DNA of 12,289 bases from CAUPWF01 sp964367905 (GCA_964367905.1 CAYIZP010000061.1:1-12289), one strand, 5' to 3'. Shown: positions 1-6,933, counted from the stretch's first letter. The notes: generated from the sequence alone by a model not told the origin. A program made the numbers and translations.

Positions 1-26
1 GCATCTACGTCCATACATTGTTTCAT
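1..26 (-). CDS. Partial gene start, possibly TusA/YedF-like sulfurtransferase
   Basis: Only the first eight full codons and two bases of a ninth are present, reading MKQCMDVD and then an Ala codon (GCN). The start is well supported: an AGGAGG ribosome binding site (34-39) sits seven bases upstream, and a consensus promoter and a palindrome lie behind it. TusA/YedF-family proteins typically begin with a few residues and then V-D-A-R-G-L-x-C-P, so the visible V-D-A fits that family. The CsoR/CstR-like palindrome upstream also fits a sulfur or persulfide gene. This identification rests on nine residues and may be wrong; the presence of a gene start is much surer than its function. Confidence 0.5.
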
Positions 27-45
27 ATAAAATCCTCCTATACTA

Positions 46-64
46 TATACCCGTAAGGGGTATA
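46..64. promoter_or_regulatory. CsoR/CstR-like operator palindrome
   Basis: TATACCC (46-52) and GGGTATA (58-64) form a perfect 7-bp inverted repeat around the five bases GTAAG. C/G tracts flanked by AT-rich inverted arms are the general form of operators for the CsoR/RcnR/CstR family, which sense copper, nickel, formaldehyde or persulfide. The palindrome covers roughly +1 to +18 of the promoter at 70-98, a position suited to repression. The regulator gene is not in the window. Confidence 0.5.
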
Positions 65-69
65 AGTTG

Positions 70-98
70 ATTATATGAAATTAACCAATTTTTGTCAA
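70..98 (-). promoter_or_regulatory. Consensus sigma-A-type promoter of the left-edge gene
   Basis: On the minus strand there is a perfect -35 TTGACA (93-98), a 17-bp spacer and a perfect -10 TATAAT (70-75). The predicted start point is near 63, just inside the palindrome at 46-64, about 37 bp upstream of the ATG at 26. Confidence 0.75.
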
Positions 99-111
99 AT
101 ATATTTTAATT

Positions 112-140
112 AAAAAAACAGACTATATTACAAGTCTGTT
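112..140 (-). terminator. Intrinsic terminator, distal of a tandem pair
   Basis: On the minus strand AACAGACT (133-140) pairs with AGTCTGTT (117-124) as an 8-bp stem with an 8-nt loop, followed by a run of T residues (112-118, counting two from the stem base). It ends transcripts from the DUF7916-type gene before the left-edge promoter. Confidence 0.75.
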
Positions 141-162
141 CGTTGAAGTGGGTTTCCATTGC

Positions 163-183
163 AAAAACGCTCTGCGAGGAGCG
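163..183 (-). terminator. Intrinsic terminator, proximal of a tandem pair
   Basis: On the minus strand CGCTC (179-183) pairs with GAGCG (168-172) around a 6-nt loop, followed at once by five T residues (163-167). It lies about 23 bp past the stop codon of the leftward gene. The stem is short, and the stronger hairpin at 112-140 backs it up. Confidence 0.5.
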
Positions 184-205
184 AACCATGGTGTACAAGG
201 GGTGT

Positions 206-1102
206 CTATCGATTTACAGATTGTCCCATCTTAAAATAAGTATGCCTCTTACCACGGATACATAGAGATAAAGCCATCAGATTCTCAGGATCTGGCATGC
301 GTCCATACCCTCCATCTCCGAGATGATGAATATCTACGCCTACACGCTTATTTGCCAATCCGAATTCACGGATGGTAGAAGTATCAGCACTTTCTTGGCT
401 GGTGCCAACAGCACTGATGGTGAGAGCGCCCATTGCTCTAAGTTTGAATACAATCTCACTTATATCCTTCTCATTTACGCCAGGAACAGTTCCCACTGCT
501 GGAATTAGAACACCATCCGCACCTAATTCAATGAATCTTACAAGGCTTTCCTCAGATACTACTTTCTCATTCACACCAGCACCGTGCATTTTTCCAGCAA
601 AAATCAATCCAGAATAATTGGTTTTAGCAACGGAGATTGATTGTTCAATGCTACGATTTGTCACTCCTGTGGCAGGATTTCCTGTTAGACAGATGAAATC
701 AATCTTTTGGCTCATTGCCTCTAGGAATGCTTCCTTGGTTGCAAGTCTTCCTGGTGGTAGTGTAATCAACTCTTCCATTGCAGTTATATTAGAATCTACT
801 GGCTCAAGGTTGATACCAACAGGTCTACCAGTCAGTCTCTTAATCGTTGCGATAGGGTCTTGATCTCCTTCCATTCCGTTGATATAGCGAGTAAATACAT
901 CGTATTCATTGAGTAGAATCATATCTGCACTAAAACTTGCCATCATTTCGGCATTCGTAATTCCCGCAAGCAGTGGGGCAGCAGTTACAACAGTTTCCCC
1001 CAGAATAATTCGGCCAGCACTTGCGGCAATCGAATTTTTTAAATCACTTGCTGACATCTGTGCGATGTCACTTGCAAAACAACTAATTAATCTTTTTTTC
1101 AT
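206..1102 (-). CDS. TIM-barrel-like protein, DUF7916 type (PEP phosphonomutase-like)
   Basis: The 298-residue protein has a (beta/alpha)8-like pattern with Gly-rich strand ends: LAGIT near 46-50, ADMILLNEYDV, PVGINLEP, FICLTGNPATGV, GLIFAGKMHGAGV, and GADGVLIPAVGTVPGV near 194-209. The C-terminus carries HHLGDGGYGRM and RGKRHTYF, which I recognise as the signature of a family found in many Firmicutes and variously named haloacid-dehalogenase-like or phosphonomutase-like; DUF7916 is the closest label I know. The reaction is unknown. The ATG follows AGGAGG at a 5-base spacing. The gene stands alone, divergent from a LacI-family regulator with a palindrome inside its promoter, so it is probably induced by a small-molecule effector, perhaps a sugar derivative. 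I am sure of the gene and fairly sure of the fold, but not of the function. Confidence 0.75.
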   Translation of the reverse strand: MKKRLISCFASDIAQMSASDLKNSIAASAGRIILGETVVTAAPLLAGITNAEMMASFSADMILLNEYDVFTRYINGMEGDQDPIATIKRLTGRPVGINLEPVDSNITAMEELITLPPGRLATKEAFLEAMSQKIDFICLTGNPATGVTNRSIEQSISVAKTNYSGLIFAGKMHGAGVNEKVVSEESLVRFIELGADGVLIPAVGTVPGVNEKDISEIVFKLRAMGALTISAVGTSQESADTSTIREFGLANKRVGVDIHHLGDGGYGRMPDPENLMALSLCIRGKRHTYFKMGQSVNR

Positions 1103-1141
1103 AGAAACCTCCTAGTTATATTTCATTGTATCTTTTATTTG

Positions 1142-1172
1142 AGTATAACTTATGCAACGGGTTGCGTGTCAA
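1142..1172 (-). promoter_or_regulatory. Promoter of the DUF7916-type gene
   Basis: On the minus strand a perfect TTGACA (1167-1172) and TATACT (1142-1147, five of six consensus bases) are 19 bp apart. The long spacer suggests a weak promoter. The spacer holds the palindrome at 1154-1165. Confidence 0.5.
1154..1165. promoter_or_regulatory. Probable LacI-family operator
   Basis: GCAAC (1154-1158), central GG, then GTTGC (1161-1165) form a symmetric 12-bp site. LacI-family operators are commonly even palindromes of this size with a G/C centre, and a LacI-family gene starts about 110 bp away. The site lies between -35 and -10 of the divergent promoter, where bound repressor would block RNA polymerase. 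Binding is inferred from position and symmetry. Confidence 0.55.
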
Positions 1173-1178
1173 GCTGAA

Positions 1179-1197
1179 TTCTATAAAATATATAGAA
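1179..1197. promoter_or_regulatory. Second palindrome in the divergent regulatory region
   Basis: TTCTATA (1179-1185) and TATAGAA (1191-1197) are a perfect 7-bp inverted repeat with a 5-bp centre, about 28 bp from the centre of the GCAAC palindrome. It could be an auxiliary operator, but its AT-rich content makes a chance palindrome possible. Confidence 0.25.
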
Positions 1198-1272
1198 AAT
1201 ATATTGTAAAATGATGCAGAATAAGTTAACGTATAGATAATGTAATAGAATATTCTTCACGGGAGGAATTGC

Positions 1273-2217
1273 ATGAAAAATATTAATGATATTGCACAAA
1301 TTACTGGATACTCTAAGTCGACCATATCGCGAGCGTTGAATAATAAAGGTGGAATTTCACAGGAAACCATAGATAAAGTCCTAAAAGTAGCAGAAGAATT
1401 GGACTATGCACCAAACAAAAATGCAGTCAAACTTAGTACTGGTAAGAGTAATATAATAGGTGTTATTACACCATATTATGATGAAAATAGTTATTATGAT
1501 ACCATTCTACACTCTATACTTGCAGAGGCATATAAGACAGAATATAAAATTATATTTTTGCCCACGAATTTTAATAAGGAAACAGAAATCGGTTACCTAA
1601 ACATGTTAAAAACAAAAGAGATAGATGGAGTAATCATACTATCTGCCGCCAATCAGTATGATGTGATTTCTAATTATTTAAAGTATGGAATGATTGTAGG
1701 CTGTGAAGAGACAGGGGAGTGTGGTGTGAGTTCGATTGTTCTTGATCGGCTGAATGGGTATATGAAGGTGTTAGAGTATTTAAACATGTCTGGGGATGAG
1801 CATATTGGAATTTGCTTTGCTAGAACATTGAGTGAAAGTATTGGAGCAAAGCAGGTGTTTGATTACTTCAAAACACAAAATAATAATGTTAATCAGTCCT
1901 CTATATTTGAAAATTGCAAAAATTATATGGATGGGAAATTAGCGGGAAAATACTTCAGTAAGATGTCTAGTAATATAGATGTTATCTTTGCTAATAGCGA
2001 TGAAATAGCAGCAGGGATTATTAAATTCTATGAGGAAAATCATTTGAATTGTCCAATTATCATTGGTCAGGAAAACAAATCTCTTGGAGAATTTCTCAAT
2101 ATTTCATCAATAGATCTGAAGTTACATGAGATAGGGAGCAGGGCTTTACAAGTATGTGTGCAAGGAACAGAGTGTAAAACATTGATAAAAAGTGAGTTGA
2201 TTATAAGAGGTGAATGA
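1273..2217 (+). CDS. LacI-family transcriptional regulator
   Basis: The protein of 314 residues starts with a LacI-type helix-turn-helix: NINDIAQITGYSKSTISRAL, then ISQETIDKVLKVAEELDYAPN, ending near residue 50. The hinge helix and a periplasmic-binding-protein-like effector domain follow, opening with IIGVITPYY. It is slightly shorter than the usual 330-340 residues. The ATG is set by GGAGG (1262-1266) six bases upstream. The gene is divergent from the DUF7916-type gene, and a symmetric GCAAC-GG-GTTGC site lies in the intervening 170 bp, so local repression, and perhaps autoregulation, is likely. The downstream lyase-aldolase group has its own promoter, and I saw no second copy of the palindrome there. 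The effector cannot be read from the sequence. Confidence 0.9.
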   Translation: MKNINDIAQITGYSKSTISRALNNKGGISQETIDKVLKVAEELDYAPNKNAVKLSTGKSNIIGVITPYYDENSYYDTILHSILAEAYKTEYKIIFLPTNFNKETEIGYLNMLKTKEIDGVIILSAANQYDVISNYLKYGMIVGCEETGECGVSSIVLDRLNGYMKVLEYLNMSGDEHIGICFARTLSESIGAKQVFDYFKTQNNNVNQSSIFENCKNYMDGKLAGKYFSKMSSNIDVIFANSDEIAAGIIKFYEENHLNCPIIIGQENKSLGEFLNISSIDLKLHEIGSRALQVCVQGTECKTLIKSELIIRGE

Positions 2218-2231
2218 CAATTGTAGAATAT

Positions 2232-2261
2232 TTGCCTTTTTTGATAAATATTTGTTATAAT
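2232..2261 (+). promoter_or_regulatory. Promoter for the small membrane protein / malY-like / fucA-like group
   Basis: A perfect -10 TATAAT (2256-2261) lies 18 bp after TTGCCT (2232-2237, a partial -35). The expected start point near 2268 precedes the ribosome binding site at 2288-2294. Confidence 0.45.
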
Positions 2262-2302
2262 AATTGAAGCGAGAATTAGATGAGACCAAGGAGGTAGATA
2301 CA

Positions 2303-2499
2303 ATGGAGAAATTAAAAAAAGACGTGTACATATCTTAGTACTTGTTTTAGTTTTTGTGGGGATAAATATATTTACGTTTGTGAGGGAAGACGCATGGAAT
2401 ATAGATACGGTAATTAGAATAGGGATATTTCTTACAGCATATGTTCTTGCATGTCTGATTCCTTGGAAACGCATTTGGAATGGGATTTATCATGAGTAG
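2303..2499 (+). CDS. Small two-membrane-segment protein, frame interrupted at an A7 tract
   Basis: A strong AAGGAGG (2288-2294) precedes an ATG at 2303, but the zero frame stops at 2336 after eleven codons. The zero frame runs TTA AAA AAA GAC, so A AAA AAA (2314-2320) is a perfect slippery heptamer. Moving to the -1 frame there opens a reading frame to a TAG at 2497-2499, with no good start of its own. The joined product of about 66 residues begins MEKLKKRRVHILVLV and has two hydrophobic segments (roughly 9-26 and 36-56) separated by a short polar loop. Three explanations are possible: programmed -1 frameshifting or RNA polymerase slippage, a recent one-base deletion, or a sequencing error in the homopolymer. 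Function is unknown. It sits just before the malY-like gene. Confidence 0.5.
2314..2320 (+). promoter_or_regulatory. Candidate slippery heptamer (A AAA AAA)
   Basis: The seven A residues are in the exact phase needed for -1 slippage (A AAA AAA G) and join the translated start to the two-helix reading frame. The strong ribosome binding site about 20 bases upstream could also stimulate slippage. No obvious strong downstream hairpin was seen. Confidence 0.35.
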
Positions 2500-2543
2500 A
2501 GATGAAGTGAGTGGAAAATTAAGGAAAAGGATAAAATATAAAC

Positions 2544-3737
2544 ATGTACAATTTTGATGAAGTAATTGATAGAAAGAATACCAATGCACTGAATGTGGAT
2601 GGTTTTAGAGACTATATCTTCCATGCAGATGAAAGTATGAAGTTTCCCTACGAAGACGATGAGTTCATTCGTATGTGGGTTGCGGATATGGAATTTGCAA
2701 CACCAGATGTAATTATTGATGCAATGAGAGCACGATTGGATCGAAGAATTTTTGGTTATACCAAAATTTTCGAAGACAGTTATTATGAGACGTTTGCAAA
2801 TTGGTGTAAGAGACGCTATGATTTTGTCTTTCCAAAAGAGGAACTTGTTACTTCAAATGGAGTGATACCAGCACTCTATGATTTGGTAGGATATATGACC
2901 AAACCAGATGAAAAAGTCTTGATTCAGACACCATCATATGCATATTTTAAATACGCAGCAGAGTATCATCAAAGAGAATATGTCTGTTCTGATTTGAAGT
3001 ATGAGGATGGAGTTTATACCATGGATTTTGAAGATTTTGAGAGGAAGGCTGCGGACGAGAGGACAACGATGTTTATCTTCTGTAATCCTCACAATCCAAG
3101 CGGGCGTGTGTGGAGTAAGAGTGAGTTAACAAGGTTGGCTGAGATTATAGAGAAGCACAATCTTTGGGTGATCTCAGATGAGATTCATTGCGATTTACTC
3201 AGAAGAAATCAGAAGCATATTCCACTTGGTGTGGTTATGAAGGACTACAAGAGATTGGTGACAGCAATGGCTCCAAGTAAGACATTTAATCTTGCTGGGA
3301 TGATGATTTCAAATATTATGATTCGTGAGGATACCTTGCGAAATCTATGGTTAGAGCGTCATTTCATTCCAGAGAATCCACTCAGTGTTACAGCAGCGCA
3401 GGCTGCATACGAAAAGGGCGAGCATTGGTTATCGGAGTTACAAATATATCTAGACAATAATTTTGAATTGGTTGAAAGTTATCTAGCAGAGCATCTACCG
3501 AAGGCGAAATTTCGGATTTCAGAGGCAACTTATCTAGCATGGGTGGATTTAAGCGCGTATTTTGATGCAGATGAAGATTTGTCAAAGTTTTTTGCCTATC
3601 AGGCAGGCGTTTTACTAGAAGGTGGCGATATGTTTGTGCAGCATGGAGAGGGGTTTGTTCGATTGAATCTTGCATGTCCTAAAGCAACTGTTCTAGAGGG
3701 AATCAGCCGAATTTGTAAAGCTGTAAATGAAAAATAG
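2544..3737 (+). CDS. MalY/PatB-family PLP-dependent C-S lyase/aminotransferase
   Basis: The 397-residue fold-type I PLP enzyme has the family features in order: MWVADMEFATPDVI (44-58), GYT after the R-x-x-I-F motif (71-73), NPHNPSGRVW (181-190), SDEIHCDLL (211-219) with the pyridine-binding Asp212, and SKTFNLAG (245-252) with Lys246 as the Schiff-base lysine. The family splits cystathionine, cysteine or related thioethers to a thiol, pyruvate and ammonia (PatB, MetC-like MalY), and some members act as aminotransferases. The enzyme is cytoplasmic and expected to be dimeric. The N-terminus MYNFDEVIDRKNTN matches the usual family start, which supports this ATG despite a weak upstream purine tract (2521-2530). 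A FucA-like aldolase follows 18 bp downstream, so the two are probably cotranscribed. Substrate is not predictable. Confidence 0.88.
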   Translation: MYNFDEVIDRKNTNALNVDGFRDYIFHADESMKFPYEDDEFIRMWVADMEFATPDVIIDAMRARLDRRIFGYTKIFEDSYYETFANWCKRRYDFVFPKEELVTSNGVIPALYDLVGYMTKPDEKVLIQTPSYAYFKYAAEYHQREYVCSDLKYEDGVYTMDFEDFERKAADERTTMFIFCNPHNPSGRVWSKSELTRLAEIIEKHNLWVISDEIHCDLLRRNQKHIPLGVVMKDYKRLVTAMAPSKTFNLAGMMISNIMIREDTLRNLWLERHFIPENPLSVTAAQAAYEKGEHWLSELQIYLDNNFELVESYLAEHLPKAKFRISEATYLAWVDLSAYFDADEDLSKFFAYQAGVLLEGGDMFVQHGEGFVRLNLACPKATVLEGISRICKAVNEK

Positions 3738-3755
3738 AAAGAAGAGTATGAGGAG

Positions 3756-4397
3756 ATGAGATTATTAGAAGAAAGAAAATTAGTCGTAGAATATGGAAAA
3801 CAATTAATTGAGAGAGGGTTAGCAACAGGAACATTCGGTAATGTTAGTATATATAATCCAGAAGAGGAATTGATGGCGATTAGTCCAAGTGGGATGGATT
3901 ATTATAAGACAGACCCAGAGGATATTGTTGTGATGAAATTAGATGGAACAGTGGTTGAGGGAAATGCGAAGCCTTCGAGTGAATATGATTTACATCGGAT
4001 CTTTTATCAGAAGCGACCAGATGTACGAGCTGTTGTACATACACATTCAAAGTATGCGACTACAATATCGTGTATGCATAAACCAATTCCGCCGATTCAT
4101 TATGTAATTGGGTATGCAGGGAAAGATATCCCATGTGCTCCATATGCACAATTTGGAACCTGGGAACTTGCTGAGTCTTGCTATGAAACCATGGGAGATA
4201 GGAATGGGGTTCTTCTAGGGAATCATGGAGCAGTAGCAGTAGGTGGAAATATATCATATGCAATGGATACGGCACAGCAGATGGAATTTGTGGCAGAGAT
4301 GTATTACAACTGTTTAGCAGCAGGTTTCATGAAGTGTATTAATGATGAGAAGATGGAGGAGGTAATGGGAGCGTTTTCCACTTATAGAAAAAAATAA
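3756..4397 (+). CDS. Class II aldolase, L-fuculose-phosphate aldolase family
   Basis: This 213-residue protein aligns by eye with FucA over its length. It has GTFGNVS (25-31), SPSGMDY (43-49), SSEYDLH (74-80) with catalytic-type Glu76, VVHTH (93-97) with zinc ligands His95 and His97, a conserved IPPIHYVIGYAG / IPCAPYAQFGT block (111-135), and NHG (156-158) with the third zinc ligand His157. Family members cleave sugar-1-phosphates to dihydroxyacetone phosphate and an aldehyde. Relatives act on rhamnulose-, ribulose- or methylthioribulose-phosphate, so the aldehyde side is open. No fucose isomerase or kinase is beside it, which argues against a plain fucose operon. An AGGAG directly abuts the ATG; the GAAAGAAGAG tract further upstream is a more normally spaced ribosome binding site. 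Confidence 0.85.
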   Translation: MRLLEERKLVVEYGKQLIERGLATGTFGNVSIYNPEEELMAISPSGMDYYKTDPEDIVVMKLDGTVVEGNAKPSSEYDLHRIFYQKRPDVRAVVHTHSKYATTISCMHKPIPPIHYVIGYAGKDIPCAPYAQFGTWELAESCYETMGDRNGVLLGNHGAVAVGGNISYAMDTAQQMEFVAEMYYNCLAAGFMKCINDEKMEEVMGAFSTYRKK

Positions 4398-4436
4398 CCA
4401 TTGTTTTTTTAAAATACATAAAAATGCCGTCAGTTT

Positions 4437-4465
4437 TTGTCATCTCAAGTGTCTATATATATAGA
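4437..4465 (+). promoter_or_regulatory. Possible promoter of the sensor kinase gene
   Basis: TTGTCA (4437-4442) is 17 bp from TATAGA (4460-4465), upstream of the kinase start at 4520. The surrounding TA repeat makes the exact -10 uncertain. No convincing terminator for the aldolase gene is seen in this 122-bp gap. Confidence 0.35.
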
Positions 4466-4519
4466 GGGTAAATAAATACCATCGAAAGTATAAATGACAA
4501 ACAGTTGAGGTGATGAAAG

Positions 4520-5863
4520 ATGGAATTATTCGATTATATTATGATTGCAACAAACCCGTTACAGGCAGTTACGCTTTATTTAGTGTATTATGCTACTTAT
4601 CAGGACTCTAAGTATGGAAGGAAAGTTGAGGTGTTGGCATATATAGGCTATACGGTATTGATTTCTACGACATTAGCCTTCTTAAATAGGCCGATTATAT
4701 TAATGGTGATAAATATTGCATGTCTTTTTGCCGTGTCTCTTATTTATGAGGGGAAGCTTCTGCTGAAGTTGATACGTGTGTTTATCCTCTATGGAATGGC
4801 CATTACAATGGAAGTGATTGTTGCATTTCTAACGGGATTAATCGGCAGGACTCCGATTGCACGAACGACATATAATTCCATTGTAGGCGTGATTGCAATG
4901 AAGCTTGTATTTTTAATCGCAGCTTATATTTACTATAGCTACAAAAATCATAAGAGAGAAGAGCGGGAAATCCCGAAGAAGTATTATGTAGCCCTTAGCC
5001 TAATCTTGCTTGGAACCTTATTCCTATTTATCGCAATTCTAAATGCGGATGGCATTGCGATTGAAGCGGTGTTCTTTTGTGCGGGTATTGTGCTGACGGT
5101 GAATATCTTCACCATTGAAATCATAGAGAATCTATTCCTATGGTATCTCACAAAGTCTGAGCATGATGTAATGATAGAGAAGACGCAGGCTATTGAGTGT
5201 CAACATGAAATTATAATGCGGGCAAATGAAAGTAACTATGCACTTTATTATGCACTTCATCATGAAGAGGAGAGTCACATCGGAGCATTAATTGATTTAA
5301 ATAAAAAAGGAAATATAGATGGAATACGTGACTATATCAATGGTTTGGAGCAGGAGAGAGAGGGGATACAGCCACCTTATGAATCAGGGAACTATATGTT
5401 TGATAATGTAATCAACTCGAAAATCAAGGAAATTCGAGAGGCATCAATCAGTTTGAGGACTCAAGTTAATGTTCCGAATGATATCAGTATTTTGTCATAT
5501 GATGTAATTACAATTATTGGGAATCTTTTAGATAATGCTATTACAGCATTAAAAGAAGAAAAGGAAGATAGAAAACTTAGGATTTACGCCAATTGTCGAG
5601 CGGGTGAACTGATTATCTATGTGAAAAATAATTTTACAAAAAGGTTGCAAAAAGTTGATGGGAGAATTGTTAGCTCTAAAGTGAGTGAAAAAATTTGTGG
5701 AAATGGGTTAAAACAGATTAGTGATACGCTGAAATCATATAAGGGTTCCATGGATATTCAGTGGAATGTAGACTGCTTTTCTGTCTGCGTTATCATACCT
5801 TATAACGATATATGTTTAGCAGAAAACTATGAAGTGGAAAGCAATGGGTACTGGTTCTTCTAA
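4520..5863 (+). CDS. AgrC-like GHKL sensor histidine kinase, orphan
   Basis: The 447-residue protein has about six hydrophobic segments in its first 210 residues (roughly 13-27, 37-55, 58-76, 85-107, 121-140, 156-175, 180-205). A likely coiled linker follows, then a dimerisation region and a GHKL ATPase domain. The H-box is HHEEESH (247-253) where AgrC-type kinases usually have R-H-D-x-x-N-H; His248 is the expected phosphoacceptor. The N-box is GNLLDNAITAL (334-344), and CGNGLKQI (393-400) is the ATP-lid glycine motif, so ATP binding looks intact. Such kinases usually sense peptides and pair with a LytTR response regulator, but none is next to it. A start spaced after GAGGTGATGAAAG fits. It lies just upstream of the tungstate transporter; a direct link is unproven. 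Signal unknown. Confidence 0.8.
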   Translation: MELFDYIMIATNPLQAVTLYLVYYATYQDSKYGRKVEVLAYIGYTVLISTTLAFLNRPIILMVINIACLFAVSLIYEGKLLLKLIRVFILYGMAITMEVIVAFLTGLIGRTPIARTTYNSIVGVIAMKLVFLIAAYIYYSYKNHKREEREIPKKYYVALSLILLGTLFLFIAILNADGIAIEAVFFCAGIVLTVNIFTIEIIENLFLWYLTKSEHDVMIEKTQAIECQHEIIMRANESNYALYYALHHEEESHIGALIDLNKKGNIDGIRDYINGLEQEREGIQPPYESGNYMFDNVINSKIKEIREASISLRTQVNVPNDISILSYDVITIIGNLLDNAITALKEEKEDRKLRIYANCRAGELIIYVKNNFTKRLQKVDGRIVSSKVSEKICGNGLKQISDTLKSYKGSMDIQWNVDCFSVCVIIPYNDICLAENYEVESNGYWFF

Positions 5864-5886
5864 CGTAAGAATCTACATATTTGAAA

Positions 5887-5926
5887 TTGTATTAAAATAA
5901 ATACGTGGTTGACATTTGTATCAAAA
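5887..5926 (+). repeat. 11-bp direct repeat overlapping the tupA promoter
   Basis: TTGTATTAAAA (5887-5897) and TTGTATCAAAA (5916-5926) match at ten of eleven bases and are 29 bp apart. The second copy lies between the -35 and -10 of the tupA promoter. It could be a regulator half-site, or a chance match in AT-rich DNA. Confidence 0.25.
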
Positions 5927-5937
5927 CAAGATAACAT
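5909..5937 (+). promoter_or_regulatory. Promoter of tupABC
   Basis: A perfect -35 TTGACA (5909-5914), a 17-bp spacer and TAACAT (5932-5937, four of six bases) lie about 45 bp upstream of the tupA start. GTGGT (5905-5909) and ACCAC (5938-5942) flank this core symmetrically and may or may not matter. Confidence 0.6.
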
Positions 5938-5981
5938 ACCACAAGTAATATGTTGATATATATATAAAATGGAGGAAAATT

Positions 5982-6905
5982 GTGAAAAACAAAAAATTAT
6001 TAGGACTTATTTTAGCAGCGGCTATGGCATTTTCAATGACTGCTTGTAGCACACCAGAACCAGCGGCAGAGCCAGCAGCAGAGGACGTGGTAGAAGAAGC
6101 ACCAGTTGAAGAGGCGGCAGAGGAAGAAGTTGTGGAAGAAGAAGCAGCCCCAGCAGCAGGAACGATTATCCTGGCAACGACAACAAGTACAAAAGACAGT
6201 GGTCTACTAGACTATATCTTACCTAATTTTACAGAGCAAACAGGTTATGAGGTAGATGTAATCTCAGTTGGTTCTGGAGAAGCAATGGCAATGGGAGAAG
6301 CAGGAGAGGCAGATGTTCTTCTGGTACACTCACCAGCATCGGAAGAAGCATTTGTTGAAGCAGGACACAGTGATGAAACTGGAAGACTTGCAGTTATGTA
6401 CAATGATTATGTACTTGTAGGACCTGAGTCAGATGCGGAAATCCCAGCAGATGATGCGGTAGGAGCTGTAAAAGCAATCCTTGAAAATGAATTGACATTT
6501 ATCTCAAGAGGAGATGAGTCGGGAACACATAAAAAAGAGTTGGCTTTATGGGAAGCAGCTGAAATGACACCAGAAGGTGAGTGGTATGTGGAAGCGGCAG
6601 CAGGAATGGGTGATGTTATCACAATGGCTGACGAAATGAGTGGATACACATTATCTGATAGAGCAACATGGTTAAACGTTGGTGGAGAAACAGGTCTTGC
6701 AATCGTTTGCGAGAAAGATCCATCCGGTGTTATGGATAATCCATATGGAGTTATCTGTGTAAACCCAGAGAAAAATGATTTGATCAATGCAGAGGGTGCA
6801 AAGGCATTCCAAGAGTGGATCGTATCAGACGAAACACAAGAATTGATCGGTGGATATGGAGTAGAAGAATTTGGTGGAGCACTATTTACACCAAATGCTG
6901 AGTAA
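5982..6905 (+). CDS. tupA: Tungstate ABC transporter substrate-binding lipoprotein TupA
   Basis: The 307-residue lipoprotein captures tungstate outside the membrane and delivers it to TupBC. The signal peptide has KNKK, a hydrophobic core and a lipobox SMTAC with Cys22. An acidic Ala/Glu/Pro linker (about 25-60) precedes the binding domain. The domain opens with ILATTTSTKDSGLLD (63-77), the TupA-type hallmark, followed by SVGSGEAMAMGEAGEADVLL and SRGDESGTHKKE, whose Thr/Ser/Arg residues fit oxyanion binding. Translation starts at GTG (5982), with GGAGG (5971-5975) six bases upstream. The permease and ATPase genes follow, and a tungsten-type oxidoreductase lies beyond, which supports tungstate over molybdate or phosphate. 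WtpA or ModA are less likely, given the TTTSTxDSGLL motif. Confidence 0.92.
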   Translation: MKNKKLLGLILAAAMAFSMTACSTPEPAAEPAAEDVVEEAPVEEAAEEEVVEEEAAPAAGTIILATTTSTKDSGLLDYILPNFTEQTGYEVDVISVGSGEAMAMGEAGEADVLLVHSPASEEAFVEAGHSDETGRLAVMYNDYVLVGPESDAEIPADDAVGAVKAILENELTFISRGDESGTHKKELALWEAAEMTPEGEWYVEAAAGMGDVITMADEMSGYTLSDRATWLNVGGETGLAIVCEKDPSGVMDNPYGVICVNPEKNDLINAEGAKAFQEWIVSDETQELIGGYGVEEFGGALFTPNAE

Positions 6906-6933
6906 TCTAATACAAAATAGAATAAATTAATAT

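Noticed and set aside
372..1115. Rightward open reading frames opposite the DUF7916-type gene
   Set aside because: They are antisense shadows; the leftward frame is full length with a good ribosome binding site, promoter and terminators.
2067..2474. Leftward open reading frame of 135 codons
   Set aside because: It is antisense to the end of the LacI-type gene and the small membrane protein, has no ribosome binding site, and its composition is not protein-like.
2492..2557. 21-codon frame starting at the ATG inside the end of the small membrane protein
   Set aside because: It overlaps the malY-like start, has no proper ribosome binding site and encodes only a basic short peptide.
4381..4420. 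Terminator after the aldolase gene
   Set aside because: There are A-rich and T-rich runs but no stable GC-containing stem.
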